Shown here in pieces: positions 8,917 to 20,031 of a stretch of DNA of 64,000 bases. Position 1 is the stretch's first letter; each line of letters opens with the position of its first letter. The notes under the pieces are model-generated. The model was given only the letters and a program-made list of their open reading frames with translations. It was not told the DNA's origin and made no database searches. Origin of the DNA: Mycobacterium sp. MBM (GTDB taxonomy: Bacteria > Actinomycetota > Actinomycetes > Mycobacteriales > Mycobacteriaceae); the NCBI GenBank assembly GCA_021648845.1, contig JAKJHY010000008.1, forward strand, positions 1 through 64,000, in the 5' to 3' direction. The position numbers and the translations under genes are program-made.

Positions 8917-10113
8917 CTAGCGCATCTCCCCGGCACCCACATACGGATACGGGCTTTTGAGAAGTGTGCCATCGGCGAACCGGGAGAGCGCAAAGTCGGT
9001 CTCCGGAATGCGCGCGTCGGCGCTGCGACCCTCGGTCACCAGGTCGGCGACCAGCCGCCCGACCGCGGGCGCGATCTTGAAGCCGTGCCCACTGAAACCC
9101 GCCGCCACGACCAGGCCGTCCAGCCCACCCGCGGAGATCACGGGGTTCCAGTCCGGGGTGACGTCGTAGCAGCCCGCGTAGCTGCCGGTGATCCGCGCGT
9201 CGGTCAGACCCGGGAACCGGGTGCCGACCTTGTCGACGGTCATCTCCACGAAGCCGTCGGTGGCGCGGTTCAGGTAGTCGTCGGGGTCGGCCTCCTCACA
9301 GTGCGCAAGGTCGCTGTTGCCGAACAGGATCTCCCCGCCCAGCTCCGGGCGCACGTACTGCAGCGAGACCAGATCGGAGAACACCGGCACCGGCCCGAGA
9401 TCCAGGCCGGGGGAGATGGTGACGATCTGCTCACGAACCACCCGGATCGGCACATCGACGCCGTACCGGGCCAGGAAGGGTTGCGTCCACGCACCGGTGG
9501 CGACCACGACGGTGCCGGCCGAGACTTCGGTGCCGTCGGCCATCCTGATCCCGGTGACGCGGTCACCGTCGATCAGCAGATCGGTCACGGCGGCGCCCTG
9601 CCGGAGCCGCACCCCGGCGGCGCGCGCCGACACCGCGAACGCCTGCGCGGTCTGATAGGCGTCGCCGTATCCGCCGCGGGCCTCCCAACCGAACGCCGCG
9701 AACGGGCTCAGGTCAGCCGACGGCCACATCCGCGCGACCTCGTCGGCGCCGATCTCCTCGGTCTGCACGCCGACGGCGCGTTGGGCGGCCAGGCTCTTGC
9801 GCATGGCCTCGACATTGGGTGCACCCACGCCGACGACGTAGCCGGTCTGCCGGAATCCGATATCGCTGGCGTGATCGCCGAGGAACTGCTGCGGTTTTTC
9901 GAACACCTCCAGGCTGGACGCCGCCATCGCGGCCAGTGAACTGACCCCGTAGTGGCAACGCACGATCCCGCTGGACTTGCCGGTCATCCCGGAGCCGACG
10001 GTGTTGCGCTCGGCGACAAGCACATCGGTGACGCCGCGCTGGCTGAGCGCCCAGGCCGACGCGGCGCCCTCCAACCCGCCGCCGACGATGACGACGTCCG
10101 CGGTCTGGCTCAC
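8917..10113 (-). CDS. FAD-dependent amine oxidoreductase, sarcosine-oxidase beta / N-methylglutamate dehydrogenase-like
   Basis: 398 residues from GTG 10113, which overlaps the stop of the preceding gene (GTGA). The DAO fold begins with the dinucleotide-binding motif VVIVGGGLEGAASAWAL, followed by a sarcosine-oxidase-like TGKSSGIVRCHYG segment; the GFSGHGFKIAP motif near the end is typical of the DadA/SoxB group. Next to the GlxBCD-like and GlnT-like genes, the likely role is oxidation of N-methylglutamate or a related secondary amine. Other subunits of the four-part N-methylglutamate dehydrogenase are not in the operon, so it may act alone or with subunits encoded elsewhere. Confidence 0.82.
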   Translation of the reverse strand: MSQTADVVIVGGGLEGAASAWALSQRGVTDVLVAERNTVGSGMTGKSSGIVRCHYGVSSLAAMAASSLEVFEKPQQFLGDHASDIGFRQTGYVVGVGAPNVEAMRKSLAAQRAVGVQTEEIGADEVARMWPSADLSPFAAFGWEARGGYGDAYQTAQAFAVSARAAGVRLRQGAAVTDLLIDGDRVTGIRMADGTEVSAGTVVVATGAWTQPFLARYGVDVPIRVVREQIVTISPGLDLGPVPVFSDLVSLQYVRPELGGEILFGNSDLAHCEEADPDDYLNRATDGFVEMTVDKVGTRFPGLTDARITGSYAGCYDVTPDWNPVISAGGLDGLVVAAGFSGHGFKIAPAVGRLVADLVTEGRSADARIPETDFALSRFADGTLLKSPYPYVGAGEMR

Positions 10114-11423
10114 AGTCCTGCTCCGGGGCCCCGGCCTGGAATCCACTCAGTGCCGGCCAGCGGGACCCGGGCCATGGCGGCGGCTTCGATGGTGATCGCG
10201 ACCAGATCCTCGGGCTCCAGATGGGTGACGTGGGCCTTGCCGCAGGCGCGGGCGATGGTCTGGGCCTCCATGGTCAGCACCCGCAGGTAGTTGGCCAGCC
10301 GTCGCCCACCCTCGACCGGGTCGAAGCGGGCGGCCAGCTCCGGGTCCTGGGTGGTGATACCGGCCGGGTCGCGGCCGTCCTGGAAGTCGTCGTAGAAACC
10401 GGCTGCGCTGCCCAGCTTCTGGTACTCGGCCTCGTAGCGGGGATGGTTGTCGCCGAGCGCGATCAGGGCCGCGGTGCCGATGGCGACGGCGTCGGCACCC
10501 AGGGCGAGGGCCTTGGCAACGTCGGCGCCGGTGCGGATGCCGCCGGAGATGATCAACTGCACGCCGCTTCGGTGCACGCCGAGTTCCTGTAGTGCCTGCA
10601 CGGCCTGCGGGACCGCGGCCAGGGTGGGGATGCCGACATGCTCGATGAAGACGTCCTGGGTGGCCGCGGTGCCGCCCTGCATCCCGTCGACGACCACGAC
10701 ATCGGCACCGGCGTGCACGGCGAGCTTCACGTCGTAGTAGGTGCGGGTGGCCCCGACCTTGACGTAGATCGGTTTCTCCCAATCCGTGATCTCTCGCAAC
10801 TCATTGATCTTGATGGTCAGATCGTCGGGCCCGGTCCAATCGGGGTGCCGGCAGGCGCTGCGCTGGTCGATACCCTCAGGCAGGGTGCGCATCCCCGCGA
10901 CACGAGGCGAGATCTTCTGCCCCAGCAGCATTCCGCCGCCGCCGGGCTTGGCGCCCTGGCCCAGCACGATCTCGATGGCATCGGCCTTGCGCAGGTCGTC
11001 GGGGTTCATCCCGTACCTCGACGGCAGGTATTGGTACACCAGATGCTTGCTCTGGCCACGCTCCTCCGGGGTCATGCCGCCGTCGCCGGTGGTGGTCGAC
11101 GTGCCGGCCTCGCTGGCCCCGCGGCCGAGGGCCTCCTTGGCCGGGCCGGACAGCGCGCCGAAGCTCATCCCGGCGATGGTGACCGGAATGTCCAGGTGCA
11201 GTGGATGCTTGGCATGACGGCTACCGAGTACGACGTCGGTGCCGCACCGCTCGCGGTAACCCTCCAGCGGGTACCGGGACATCGACGCGCCCAGGAACAG
11301 CAGGTCGTCGAAGTGGGGCAGCGGCCGTTTCGCGCCCCAGCCGCGGATGTCGTAGATGCCGGTCTCGGCGGCGCGCTGGATATCGGCGATCGTGTTTCGA
11401 TCGAAGGTGGCGGATTCACGCAT
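10110..11423 (-). CDS. glutamate synthase large-subunit-like FMN protein (GlxD / MgsC-like)
   Basis: 437 residues matching the FMN-binding and central domain of glutamate synthase: GMSFGALSGPAKEAL, GDGGMTPEERG, GQGAKPGGGGMLLG, and the phosphate-binding IISGGIRTGADVAKALALGADAV. It lacks the amidotransferase and GXGXG parts, which are separate genes immediately upstream. In the N-methylglutamate pathway this subunit carries the FMN and transfers the amine onto a 2-oxoacid; in rhizobia the homologue is GlxD. Start ATG overlaps the previous stop (ATGA), showing tight coupling. Confidence 0.88.
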   Translation of the reverse strand: MRESATFDRNTIADIQRAAETGIYDIRGWGAKRPLPHFDDLLFLGASMSRYPLEGYRERCGTDVVLGSRHAKHPLHLDIPVTIAGMSFGALSGPAKEALGRGASEAGTSTTTGDGGMTPEERGQSKHLVYQYLPSRYGMNPDDLRKADAIEIVLGQGAKPGGGGMLLGQKISPRVAGMRTLPEGIDQRSACRHPDWTGPDDLTIKINELREITDWEKPIYVKVGATRTYYDVKLAVHAGADVVVVDGMQGGTAATQDVFIEHVGIPTLAAVPQAVQALQELGVHRSGVQLIISGGIRTGADVAKALALGADAVAIGTAALIALGDNHPRYEAEYQKLGSAAGFYDDFQDGRDPAGITTQDPELAARFDPVEGGRRLANYLRVLTMEAQTIARACGKAHVTHLEPEDLVAITIEAAAMARVPLAGTEWIPGRGPGAGL

Positions 11424-12106
11424 CAGTAGGCACTCGCATTGTCGACGTGGAAGTGGTAGAGGTTGCGCGCCGATCCGTACCGGGTGTACTCCGTGGTGTC
11501 ATCGGAATAGCCGGCGGCGGTGAGTAGTTCAGCGAGTTCGGCGTGGTGCTCGGGCCGCATGTCCTTCTTGACGCAGTCCGCGCCGAGTGAGGAGACCGCC
11601 CCGCGCACGTAGATACGTGCCTCGTAGATCGAATCCCCCAGTGCCTCACCGGCGTTGCCGCGGACCACCAGTCGGCCCGCCTGGGCCATGAAGGCACTCA
11701 TATGGCCGATATCGCCACCCACCACGATGTCGATGCCCTTCATCGAGATTCCGCAGCGTGCGGCGGCATCACCGGCGATCACCAACAGTCCGCCGTGGGC
11801 GGTGGCGCCCGCGGATTGTGAGGCGTTGCCGTTGACGCGTACGGTCCCGCTCATCATGTTCTCGGCGACACCGGTACCGGCGTTGCCGTCGATCACGACG
11901 TCGGCCAGTTGGTTCATGCCCGCGGCGTAGTAGCCGACGTGACCGTTGACGGTGACGTGTACCGGTGCGTTCAGCCCGACCGCGACGTTATGCGCACCAT
12001 CGGGATGGTCGATGGCGAACTCGCCGGTGACATCCCGTTTGTGCAGCGTCGAATTGACTTCGCGCAGTGGCGTCGTGCGCAAATCAAACCGCGTTACCGT
12101 GTCCAT
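11423..12106 (-). CDS. glutamate synthase GXGXG-domain subunit (GlxC / MgsB-like)
   Basis: 227 residues forming the right-handed beta-helix that is the C-terminal domain of GltB, here as a separate protein. Repeating G-x-x-x-G-x-x-x-G turns are seen throughout (VTVNGHVGYYAAGM, VDGNAGTGVAENM-like repeats, VVRGNAGEALGDSI). It is a structural partner of the FMN and amidotransferase subunits. It starts 13 bases inside the end of the upstream amidotransferase gene and its stop overlaps the next start, so all three subunits are probably made together. Confidence 0.87.
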   Translation of the reverse strand: MDTVTRFDLRTTPLREVNSTLHKRDVTGEFAIDHPDGAHNVAVGLNAPVHVTVNGHVGYYAAGMNQLADVVIDGNAGTGVAENMMSGTVRVNGNASQSAGATAHGGLLVIAGDAAARCGISMKGIDIVVGGDIGHMSAFMAQAGRLVVRGNAGEALGDSIYEARIYVRGAVSSLGADCVKKDMRPEHHAELAELLTAAGYSDDTTEYTRYGSARNLYHFHVDNASAY

Positions 12107-12963
12107 GCGTAGACCACCTCAGGTTCGGGTTCCCAGATCTTGGCCACTTCGACACCGGGCAGTCCGGCCAGCGCGCGGTACTCGCTGGCCATCGCCACCC
12201 AGTCGGGGGTCTCGGCGATCACCGCGGGTTTACACGCGATGGCATCGCGCACCACCGCGAACGAATCGTGGTTGGAGACCAGCAGGGTGTAAAACCCGTC
12301 AAAGGTCGCGAGGAGGCTCTTCAACGCGGTTTCCATGTCCATGCCGGCGGCCAGCTGCTGCGCGACGAACCTGGCGCCGACCTCGGTGTCGTTCTCGCTG
12401 TCGAAGACGACCCCGTCTCGGCGCAGATCGCGGCGGATGGTGGCGTGGTTGGCGAAGGACCCGTTGTGTACCAGGCACTGTTGCGGACCGACGGTGTAGG
12501 GGTGGCAGCCCGACGGTGTCACCGCGGACTCGGTGGCCATCCGGGTGTGCCCGACACCCTGCCAGCCCTGTGCCTTGGCCAGACCCCACGCGTCGGTGAG
12601 TGCACGTGGGTGCCCGACTCCCTTGAGGACCGCGAGATCGGCGCCGAAGCCCGCGATCAGCGCGTCGGGATAGGCCAGCCGGACCCGCTCCAGCAACTGC
12701 TCGGAGGGGATATCGGCCGATAGCAGGTAGCTCGAATCCACCTGCACGACATCGACATCAGCGCCCAGCTCCGGGGCGTCGGCGATATCGGTCACCGAGA
12801 CGCAGCCGCGGCCGGGCGGTGACCACACCGGGTCCCCGTACACCGCGATCCCGGCCGAATCGGCGCCCCGGTCCGACATCTCCACGAGCATCCCACTGAG
12901 CAGTTCGCCCAGTCGGGGATGGAGGTCGGGGGTGCGCAGGTGTAGACCCACGATCCCGCACAT
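12094..12963 (-). CDS. class II glutamine amidotransferase subunit (GlxB / MgsA-like)
   Basis: 289 residues from ATG 12963, giving the N-terminus MCGIVGL with the catalytic nucleophile Cys2 after methionine removal. The start follows AAAGGAACG. Further Ntn features are SDRGADSAG, HTRMATESAV and HNGSFANH. In glutamate synthase this domain releases ammonia from glutamine; in the Mgs system it acts on gamma-glutamylmethylamide to release methylamine. The choice between the two cannot be made from sequence alone, but the adjacent GlnT-like synthetase favours a gamma-glutamylamide substrate. Confidence 0.88.
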   Translation of the reverse strand: MCGIVGLHLRTPDLHPRLGELLSGMLVEMSDRGADSAGIAVYGDPVWSPPGRGCVSVTDIADAPELGADVDVVQVDSSYLLSADIPSEQLLERVRLAYPDALIAGFGADLAVLKGVGHPRALTDAWGLAKAQGWQGVGHTRMATESAVTPSGCHPYTVGPQQCLVHNGSFANHATIRRDLRRDGVVFDSENDTEVGARFVAQQLAAGMDMETALKSLLATFDGFYTLLVSNHDSFAVVRDAIACKPAVIAETPDWVAMASEYRALAGLPGVEVAKIWEPEPEVVYAWTR

Positions 12964-12974
12964 AGCGTTCCTTT

Positions 12975-14279
12975 CTAGAAGGCAGTCAGGTACTGGTCGA
13001 CTTCCCACGGCGTGACGGTGCCGTGGTAGGTGAAGAACTCTTCGCGCTTGATATCGGCGAAGTATTTGGCAACACCGTCACCGGCGGCGTCGAGCACCCC
13101 GGCGACCACCGGATCGGCGTCCAGCTCATCGATGGCGTGCAGCAGCGTCGGTGGCAGATTGGCCGGTCCCTGTGCCCCGACGGCGCCGGGATCCAGGCTG
13201 CGTTTGATGCCGTCGAGGCCGGCGCCGAGCGCGGCCGCGATGGCCAGATACGGGTTGGCCGAACCGTCTCCGCCACGCAGCTCCACCCGTTGGTCGTCGG
13301 GGACCCGGATGTAATGGGTGCGATCGTTGCCGCCGTAGCTGGGTTTGCGTGGTGCCCACGATGCGCCCGAGGCCGTCGTGGTGGCCCCGGTTCGTTTGTA
13401 GGAGTTGACCGTCGGGGCGATCACGGATTGCAGCGCGCAGGCGTGGTCGAGGATCCCGGCGATGAAGGCGTAGGCGGTCTCGGACAGACCCAGCCCGCGC
13501 TCATCGGTGTCGGCGGGGAACGCCGGGTTACCGGCACTGGTCAACGACAGGTGGAAGTGCAATCCGCTACCGGTGCGATCGGCGAACGGTTTGGGCATGA
13601 AGGTGGCCACCATGTCGCGCTCGGCGGCGATCATGGACAGCAGGTAGCGCAGGGTGATCACCCGGTCCGCGGTCACCAGCGCCTCGGCGAATGCGAAGTT
13701 CTGCTCGAACTGGCCGTTGCCGTCCTCGTGGTCGTTGGCGTAGTTCGACCAGCCGAGCGAGTTCATCGCCGTCGAGATCGCGGTGAGGTGCTCGTACATC
13801 CGGGTGACACCGCGGGCGTCGTAACAGGGTTGTGCGGCAGTGTCATCGGCATCGGCGGTGACCAGACCGCCCTCGGGGGTGCGGCGCAGCAGGAAGTACT
13901 CGACCTCGGCGCCGACCCACGGCTCGAAGCCGGCGTCGGCGGCCTGCTGGATCAGGTTCTTGAGAATCACCCTGGGTGCGTAGGGCCACGGTTTGCCCTC
14001 CACGTGCGGGTCGCAGTGCACCAGCGCCAGTCCGTCTTTGATGAACGGGATCGGGGTGAACGAGGCCGGGTCCGGCACGGCGATCAGGTCGGGGTCCTTG
14101 GGTTCCTGACCCATGGCGCCGACCGCGTAGCCGGCGAAGCCGACGCCTTCGGTGGCCAGCTGGTCGACGGCTTCGACGGGAACCAGCTTGGCGCAAGGCT
14201 TTCCGCGCAGGTCAACGAACAGCGCGAGGATGAAGCGGGTGCCGGACTGCTCGGCGAGGGTGGCGAGATCGGTGGTCAT
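12975..14279 (-). CDS. glutamine synthetase-like enzyme (GlnT / gamma-glutamylmethylamide synthetase type)
   Basis: 434 residues of the GS fold, of the GlnT group rather than GlnA1: metal and substrate residues in GAEVEYFLL, NGQFEQNF and GSGLHFHLSL, and the C-terminal RVELRGGDGSANPYLA segment. This group ligates ammonia or small amines, such as methylamine, to glutamate using ATP. It is the first gene of a five- to six-gene operon (11 bases to the amidotransferase gene) with amt just upstream. The gene set matches gmaS-mgsABC of methylamine users and glnT-glxBCD of rhizobia. The amine substrate is inferred. Confidence 0.85.
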   Translation of the reverse strand: MTTDLATLAEQSGTRFILALFVDLRGKPCAKLVPVEAVDQLATEGVGFAGYAVGAMGQEPKDPDLIAVPDPASFTPIPFIKDGLALVHCDPHVEGKPWPYAPRVILKNLIQQAADAGFEPWVGAEVEYFLLRRTPEGGLVTADADDTAAQPCYDARGVTRMYEHLTAISTAMNSLGWSNYANDHEDGNGQFEQNFAFAEALVTADRVITLRYLLSMIAAERDMVATFMPKPFADRTGSGLHFHLSLTSAGNPAFPADTDERGLGLSETAYAFIAGILDHACALQSVIAPTVNSYKRTGATTTASGASWAPRKPSYGGNDRTHYIRVPDDQRVELRGGDGSANPYLAIAAALGAGLDGIKRSLDPGAVGAQGPANLPPTLLHAIDELDADPVVAGVLDAAGDGVAKYFADIKREEFFTYHGTVTPWEVDQYLTAF

Positions 14280-14312
14280 AGTTACCAGAACTTTCGTCTC
14301 TTGTTAGGAACC

Positions 14313-14340
14313 AATGTATCACGGTATGAAACTCTTGCAA
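14313..14340 (-). promoter_or_regulatory. candidate promoter of the glnT-glx operon
   Basis: Reading the minus strand, TTGCAA (14340-14335) and TACATT (14318-14313) are separated by 16 bases and lie 34-61 bases before the GlnT-like start. An AC-n9-AC spacing, the core of actinobacterial GlnR sites, overlaps it at 14310-14322. Both are weak single-sequence matches. Confidence 0.35.
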
Positions 14341-14350
14341 GCCGAGGAAA

Positions 14351-14374
14351 CCCCGGCGACCGAGGTCACCGGGG
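14351..14374 (-). terminator. terminator after amt
   Basis: A 24-base hairpin (CCCCGGTGAC, 4-base loop, GTCGCCGGGG on the minus strand, one G-U pair) lies 11 bases after the amt stop and is followed by TTT. It separates amt from the glnT-glx operon, so the two are probably transcribed from their own promoters. Confidence 0.65.
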
Positions 14375-14385
14375 AATCGTCGGGA

Positions 14386-15639
14386 TCAGGAGAACTCGAG
14401 CTCGTACGCCGAATCACGGTGGAACTTGGCGTCGATACCCTTCTCCTCCTCGTCGGGGGAGATGCGGATGCCCATCGTCTTCTTGATGGCGAAGGCGATG
14501 GCGAACGCGATGACAAACGAATAGACCATCACCGCACCCGCCGCCACCGCCTGCTTCCACAGCTGCTCGATACCGCCGCCGTAGAACAGGCCGTTGATCC
14601 CGTTGGGCATCCCCTCGCTGGCGAAGAACCCGATCAGCAAGGTGCCGATGACACCGCCCACCAGGTGCACCCCGACCACGTCGAGCGAATCGTCATAGCC
14701 GAACTTGTCTTTCAGGCCCACCGCGTAGACGCAGATCGCGCCGGCGATACCGCCGACGAAGATGGCTCCGATCGGAGTGACCGCACCGCAGGCGGGGGTG
14801 ATGGCGACCAGGCCGGTGATCGCGCCGGACGCCGCGCCGACACCGGTGACGTGACCGGTCTTGATCTTCTCGACCGCCAGCCAGGCCAGCACCGCCGCGC
14901 ATGTCGCCACGAACGTGGTCACCATGACGATCGACGCCGAATTGCCCGCGGCCAGAGCCGATCCACCGTTGAAGGCGTACCAGCCCGCCCACAGCATGCC
15001 CGCACCCAGCAATGTCAGCGGCACATTGTGCGGCTTGCGCAGCTGGCCGAACATCGCGGACTTGCCGAGCACGATGGCCACCGCCAGTGCGGCCGCGCCG
15101 GCGTTGATGTGCACCGCGGTGCCACCGGCGAAGTCGACGGCACCCAAGGTGTTGGCGATCCAGCCGCCCACCGAGTTCTCCGTGACGACCCCGTCGAAAG
15201 CGAACACCCAGTGCGCCACCGGGAAGTAGACCAGCACCGCCCATACGGCCGCGAAGACCATCCACGCGCCGAACTTCATCCGGTCGGCCACCGCCCCGGA
15301 GATCAGGGCCACCGTGATGGCGGCAAACAAGGCCTGGAACAACGCGAACAGGCTGATCGGCAGACCGTCGATGGTCGTCATCGGCTCCAGGAGATCCGTC
15401 ATACCGGCGAACTCGGTGATGCTGCCGACGAAGCCGCCCATCGACGTGCCGAACACCATCGAGAAGCCGAACAGCACCCAGAGCAGGCCGACGATGGCGA
15501 CCGCGCCGAACGTCATCATCATCATGTTCGTCGAGCTCTTGACCGAGACCATGCCGCCGTAGAAAAGCGCCAGGCCCGGGATCATGAGCGTGAGGCCGAT
15601 GATGCAACAGAGTATGAAGGCCGTGGTTCCTGTATCCAT
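14386..15639 (-). CDS. amt: ammonium transporter Amt
   Basis: 417 residues with about eleven membrane segments and the Amt hallmarks: GLALFYGGMV near the N-terminus, the central GGTAVHINAG pore-histidine motif, and DDSLDVVGVHLVGG with the second pore histidine. It moves ammonium (and possibly methylammonium) across the membrane. Its position upstream of the GlnT/Glx-like genes suggests joint use in nitrogen scavenging. A hairpin terminator follows the gene and an inverted repeat lies in its upstream region. Confidence 0.95.
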   Translation of the reverse strand: MDTGTTAFILCCIIGLTLMIPGLALFYGGMVSVKSSTNMMMMTFGAVAIVGLLWVLFGFSMVFGTSMGGFVGSITEFAGMTDLLEPMTTIDGLPISLFALFQALFAAITVALISGAVADRMKFGAWMVFAAVWAVLVYFPVAHWVFAFDGVVTENSVGGWIANTLGAVDFAGGTAVHINAGAAALAVAIVLGKSAMFGQLRKPHNVPLTLLGAGMLWAGWYAFNGGSALAAGNSASIVMVTTFVATCAAVLAWLAVEKIKTGHVTGVGAASGAITGLVAITPACGAVTPIGAIFVGGIAGAICVYAVGLKDKFGYDDSLDVVGVHLVGGVIGTLLIGFFASEGMPNGINGLFYGGGIEQLWKQAVAAGAVMVYSFVIAFAIAFAIKKTMGIRISPDEEEKGIDAKFHRDSAYELEFS

Positions 15640-15684
15640 GGAGATCTCCTACAGATGCGCGGCCCGACGGGCCGACCACTGGCA

Positions 15685-15704
15685 GTAACCTCCGTTTCTG
15701 TTAC
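15685..15704. promoter_or_regulatory. 20-bp inverted repeat upstream of amt, possible nitrogen-regulator site
   Basis: GTAAC-N10-GTTAC, arms exact reverse complements, 46-65 bases before the amt start. Its half-sites resemble the GTnAC elements of GlnR boxes in Actinobacteria, although the spacing is not the standard one. Confidence 0.4.
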
Positions 15705-15841
15705 GTGGCCGGCATCGTTGCGTTGCCGATGGGTAAACGGTTTCGCCAGCTGAGGGGGACCGCGAAGGTGGAGGAGTAAAAGGGCGCGCGTCGACCCCTT
15801 ATCCTTGTCAGGACATCCCCGGCTAGTTGAGAGGTTTCACA

Positions 15842-18176
<2,335 letters not shown>

Positions 18177-18207
18177 CCCTCGCCGAAACAGCATTCCAGA
18201 CGGAAAA

Positions 18208-19305
18208 GTGCGAGTGACCACCTTCCGGAACGCGGTTTCGGCGGTGATGGTGGGGGCGGTGGTTGCGTTCGCGCCGTCTGCACATGCGGATCTGACCCTG
18301 CACCCCGGCCAGGTCGTGATGCTCGGTCCGGTCGCCGGAACCGGCACAGCGACAGGCGATTACGGGATCGGTGCGACAGATCTGTGCGAGTTCATGGAGT
18401 TCCCGAGCAGGTTGCTGCAGGTGTGCGGGGACAGCTTCGCGGGGCAGGGGGTCGGGTTCGGGGGCTGGTACTCGCCGATAGCGCTGCACGTCGATCCCGA
18501 TTCGATCGGCGCGCCCGACGGCATCCGGATCACCGGAGTGTCCGGCACCCGGGCGCCGCTGCTGGCCGATCCCGCGCAGCCCGGCGCGTCACAGCTGCCC
18601 GCCGGGGTCGTCTCGATCAACCGCGAGAACTATCTGTTGGTCACGACCACGTTCAACCTGCGGCCCGCCACCTCGCGGTTGGTGAAAGCCGATGCCGCCA
18701 AGGACCATTGGGAGACGGTACCGGGATCGGCGCGCGAGGCGGCGCACGCCGGGGGTGGGCAGTCCCAGATCAGCGGCTACTACGACCCCATCCCGACGCC
18801 GGATTCCGAGCGCGGCTGGGTGTACATCGTCGCGGACAACTTCGATCGCAGTGCACCCGTGACGCTGTATCGTGTTGCGCCCCAGTACTTCACCGATCGC
18901 GCCGCGTGGCAGGGCTGGTCGGCGGCAGGCGGGTGGGGTAAGCAGCCGACGCCGTTGTGGCCGGATCGGGTGGGTGAGATGAGTGTGCGCCAGATCGACG
19001 GCAGGACGGTGCTGTCCTACTTCAACGCCAGCACCGGCAACATGGAGGTTCGGGTGGCGGCCGATCCGACCCAGCTCGGGGTCGCGCCGGTGACGACGGT
19101 GGTGGTCGGCTCACCGTGGCCGGAGCGGCCCGAGGACCTGCCCGCACCGCAGGACAACCGGCTGGCCCAACCGTACGGCGGCTACATTTCGCCTGCCTCG
19201 ACGTTGGACGAGCTCCGGGTGTTCGTCAGCCAGTGGAACACCACACCGCGCGGCGGCACGCCGTACCGGGTGATCCAGTACGCGGTGCGCCCGTTTCAGC
19301 CGTGA
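18208..19305 (+). CDS. secreted DUF4185-type protein (Rv3707c-like)
   Basis: 365 residues starting GTG 18208 with a clear signal peptide: positive start, hydrophobic core AVMVGAVVAF and a likely cut after APSAHA. The mature part has beta-rich repeats with W and D/N turns (GWYSPIALHVDP, GYYDPIPTPDSERGWVYIV, GGYISPASTLDELRVFVSQW) typical of the DUF4185 five-bladed propeller-like family. Some relatives act on cell-wall arabinan, so an envelope glycoside-cleaving role is possible but unproven. It lies 31 bases after asd, as Rv3707c follows asd in M. tuberculosis. Confidence 0.8.
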   Translation: MRVTTFRNAVSAVMVGAVVAFAPSAHADLTLHPGQVVMLGPVAGTGTATGDYGIGATDLCEFMEFPSRLLQVCGDSFAGQGVGFGGWYSPIALHVDPDSIGAPDGIRITGVSGTRAPLLADPAQPGASQLPAGVVSINRENYLLVTTTFNLRPATSRLVKADAAKDHWETVPGSAREAAHAGGGQSQISGYYDPIPTPDSERGWVYIVADNFDRSAPVTLYRVAPQYFTDRAAWQGWSAAGGWGKQPTPLWPDRVGEMSVRQIDGRTVLSYFNASTGNMEVRVAADPTQLGVAPVTTVVVGSPWPERPEDLPAPQDNRLAQPYGGYISPASTLDELRVFVSQWNTTPRGGTPYRVIQYAVRPFQP

Positions 19306-19312
19306 CGGCCGA

Positions 19313-19909
19313 TCAGTCGACGGCGGTTCTCAGGTACGCCACCATCGCCACCGCTGCCTCTTTGATGAGCACGGGGTCCCCGTCAGGATCCTTGCGGAAC
19401 GCGAATCTCAGCAGGTAGTCCAGGATTTCGATGGCCACCGAGCAATGGTGTAGCTCCAGTCGGGTGGACTGACTCGGGGCGACCCGCACGATCGCATCTC
19501 GTAACCGACCCGCGATGTACAGATTGGCCTGCGCGTCGGCCGCTACGGCGACCGCCGACAGATGCCCGTTGAGCCACAGCTCGCGCACGGCGGGGGCGCG
19601 GTAATAGTCGCTGTAGCACTCGATGGCTCGTTCGGCCACTTGCTCCCAGCGGTCGTAGCTGGCGGCGGCGAACTCGTCGGCCATCTCGGTGGACCGTTCC
19701 ATATAGCCGAGCGCGACGGTCTCCATCGCCATTTCGGGGCTGTGAAAATACGCGTAGAACGAGCCCTTGCTCACGCCGGCGGCCTCGACCAGAACCATTG
19801 GAGAGGCCACGGCACGCTCATAGCCCACGGACGCGAGCAGCTGTTCGGCCGCGTCGAGGATGCGTTGCACCGTCTCCCGACTGCGCTGCTGAGCGGGCAA
19901 TCTGCGCAT
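19313..19909 (-). CDS. TetR-family transcriptional regulator
   Basis: 198 residues from ATG 19909. The N-terminal TetR helix-turn-helix is clear (RILDAAEQLLASVGYERA, then AGVSKGSFYAYFHS); the C-terminal ligand domain is not recognisable to family. It is divergent from the dioxygenase-permease-RidA operon, and the shared intergenic region has strong palindromes, so it probably represses that operon and itself. The ligand is likely a substrate or product of the dioxygenase. Confidence 0.9.
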   Translation of the reverse strand: MRRLPAQQRSRETVQRILDAAEQLLASVGYERAVASPMVLVEAAGVSKGSFYAYFHSPEMAMETVALGYMERSTEMADEFAAASYDRWEQVAERAIECYSDYYRAPAVRELWLNGHLSAVAVAADAQANLYIAGRLRDAIVRVAPSQSTRLELHHCSVAIEILDYLLRFAFRKDPDGDPVLIKEAAVAMVAYLRTAVD

Positions 19910-19926
19910 GGTTTCCGCCACCAATA

Positions 19927-20001
19927 CGACTCTAGTCGGGTTTTACCCGACGGTTACGTCTGCGCTCCTGGCTGGAACAGACTCAAGTTCAGACTTGAGT
20001 C
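19927..20001. promoter_or_regulatory. TetR operator region: two related palindromes
   Basis: The main site, 19980-20001, has arms GACTCAAGT and ACTTGAGTC (perfect) around TCAG. A second, 19927-19938, is CGACT-CT-AGTCG. Outer flanks AATACGACTC (19923-19932) and GAGTCGTATT (19996-20005) are also exact reverse complements. All share the GACTC half-site. The 3' site is 31 bases before the dioxygenase start, fitting repression of both divergent genes. Confidence 0.75.
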
Positions 20002-20031
20002 GTATTTTCGTCGATCCAGAGGAGAACGTCC

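Noticed and set aside
14310..14332. GlnR site upstream of the GlnT-like gene
   Set aside because: AC-n9-AC is present but overlaps the probable -10 region, which does not suit activation, and the motif is too short to rely on.
14314..15753. Long plus-strand open frame across amt
   Set aside because: Composition is His/Arg/Asp-rich and it mirrors the membrane protein on the other strand; no plausible domain.
15640..15841. Lysine riboswitch before ask
   Set aside because: No lysine-box-like conserved elements were recognisable and Actinobacteria rarely use one here; only ordinary promoter-like sequence is seen.
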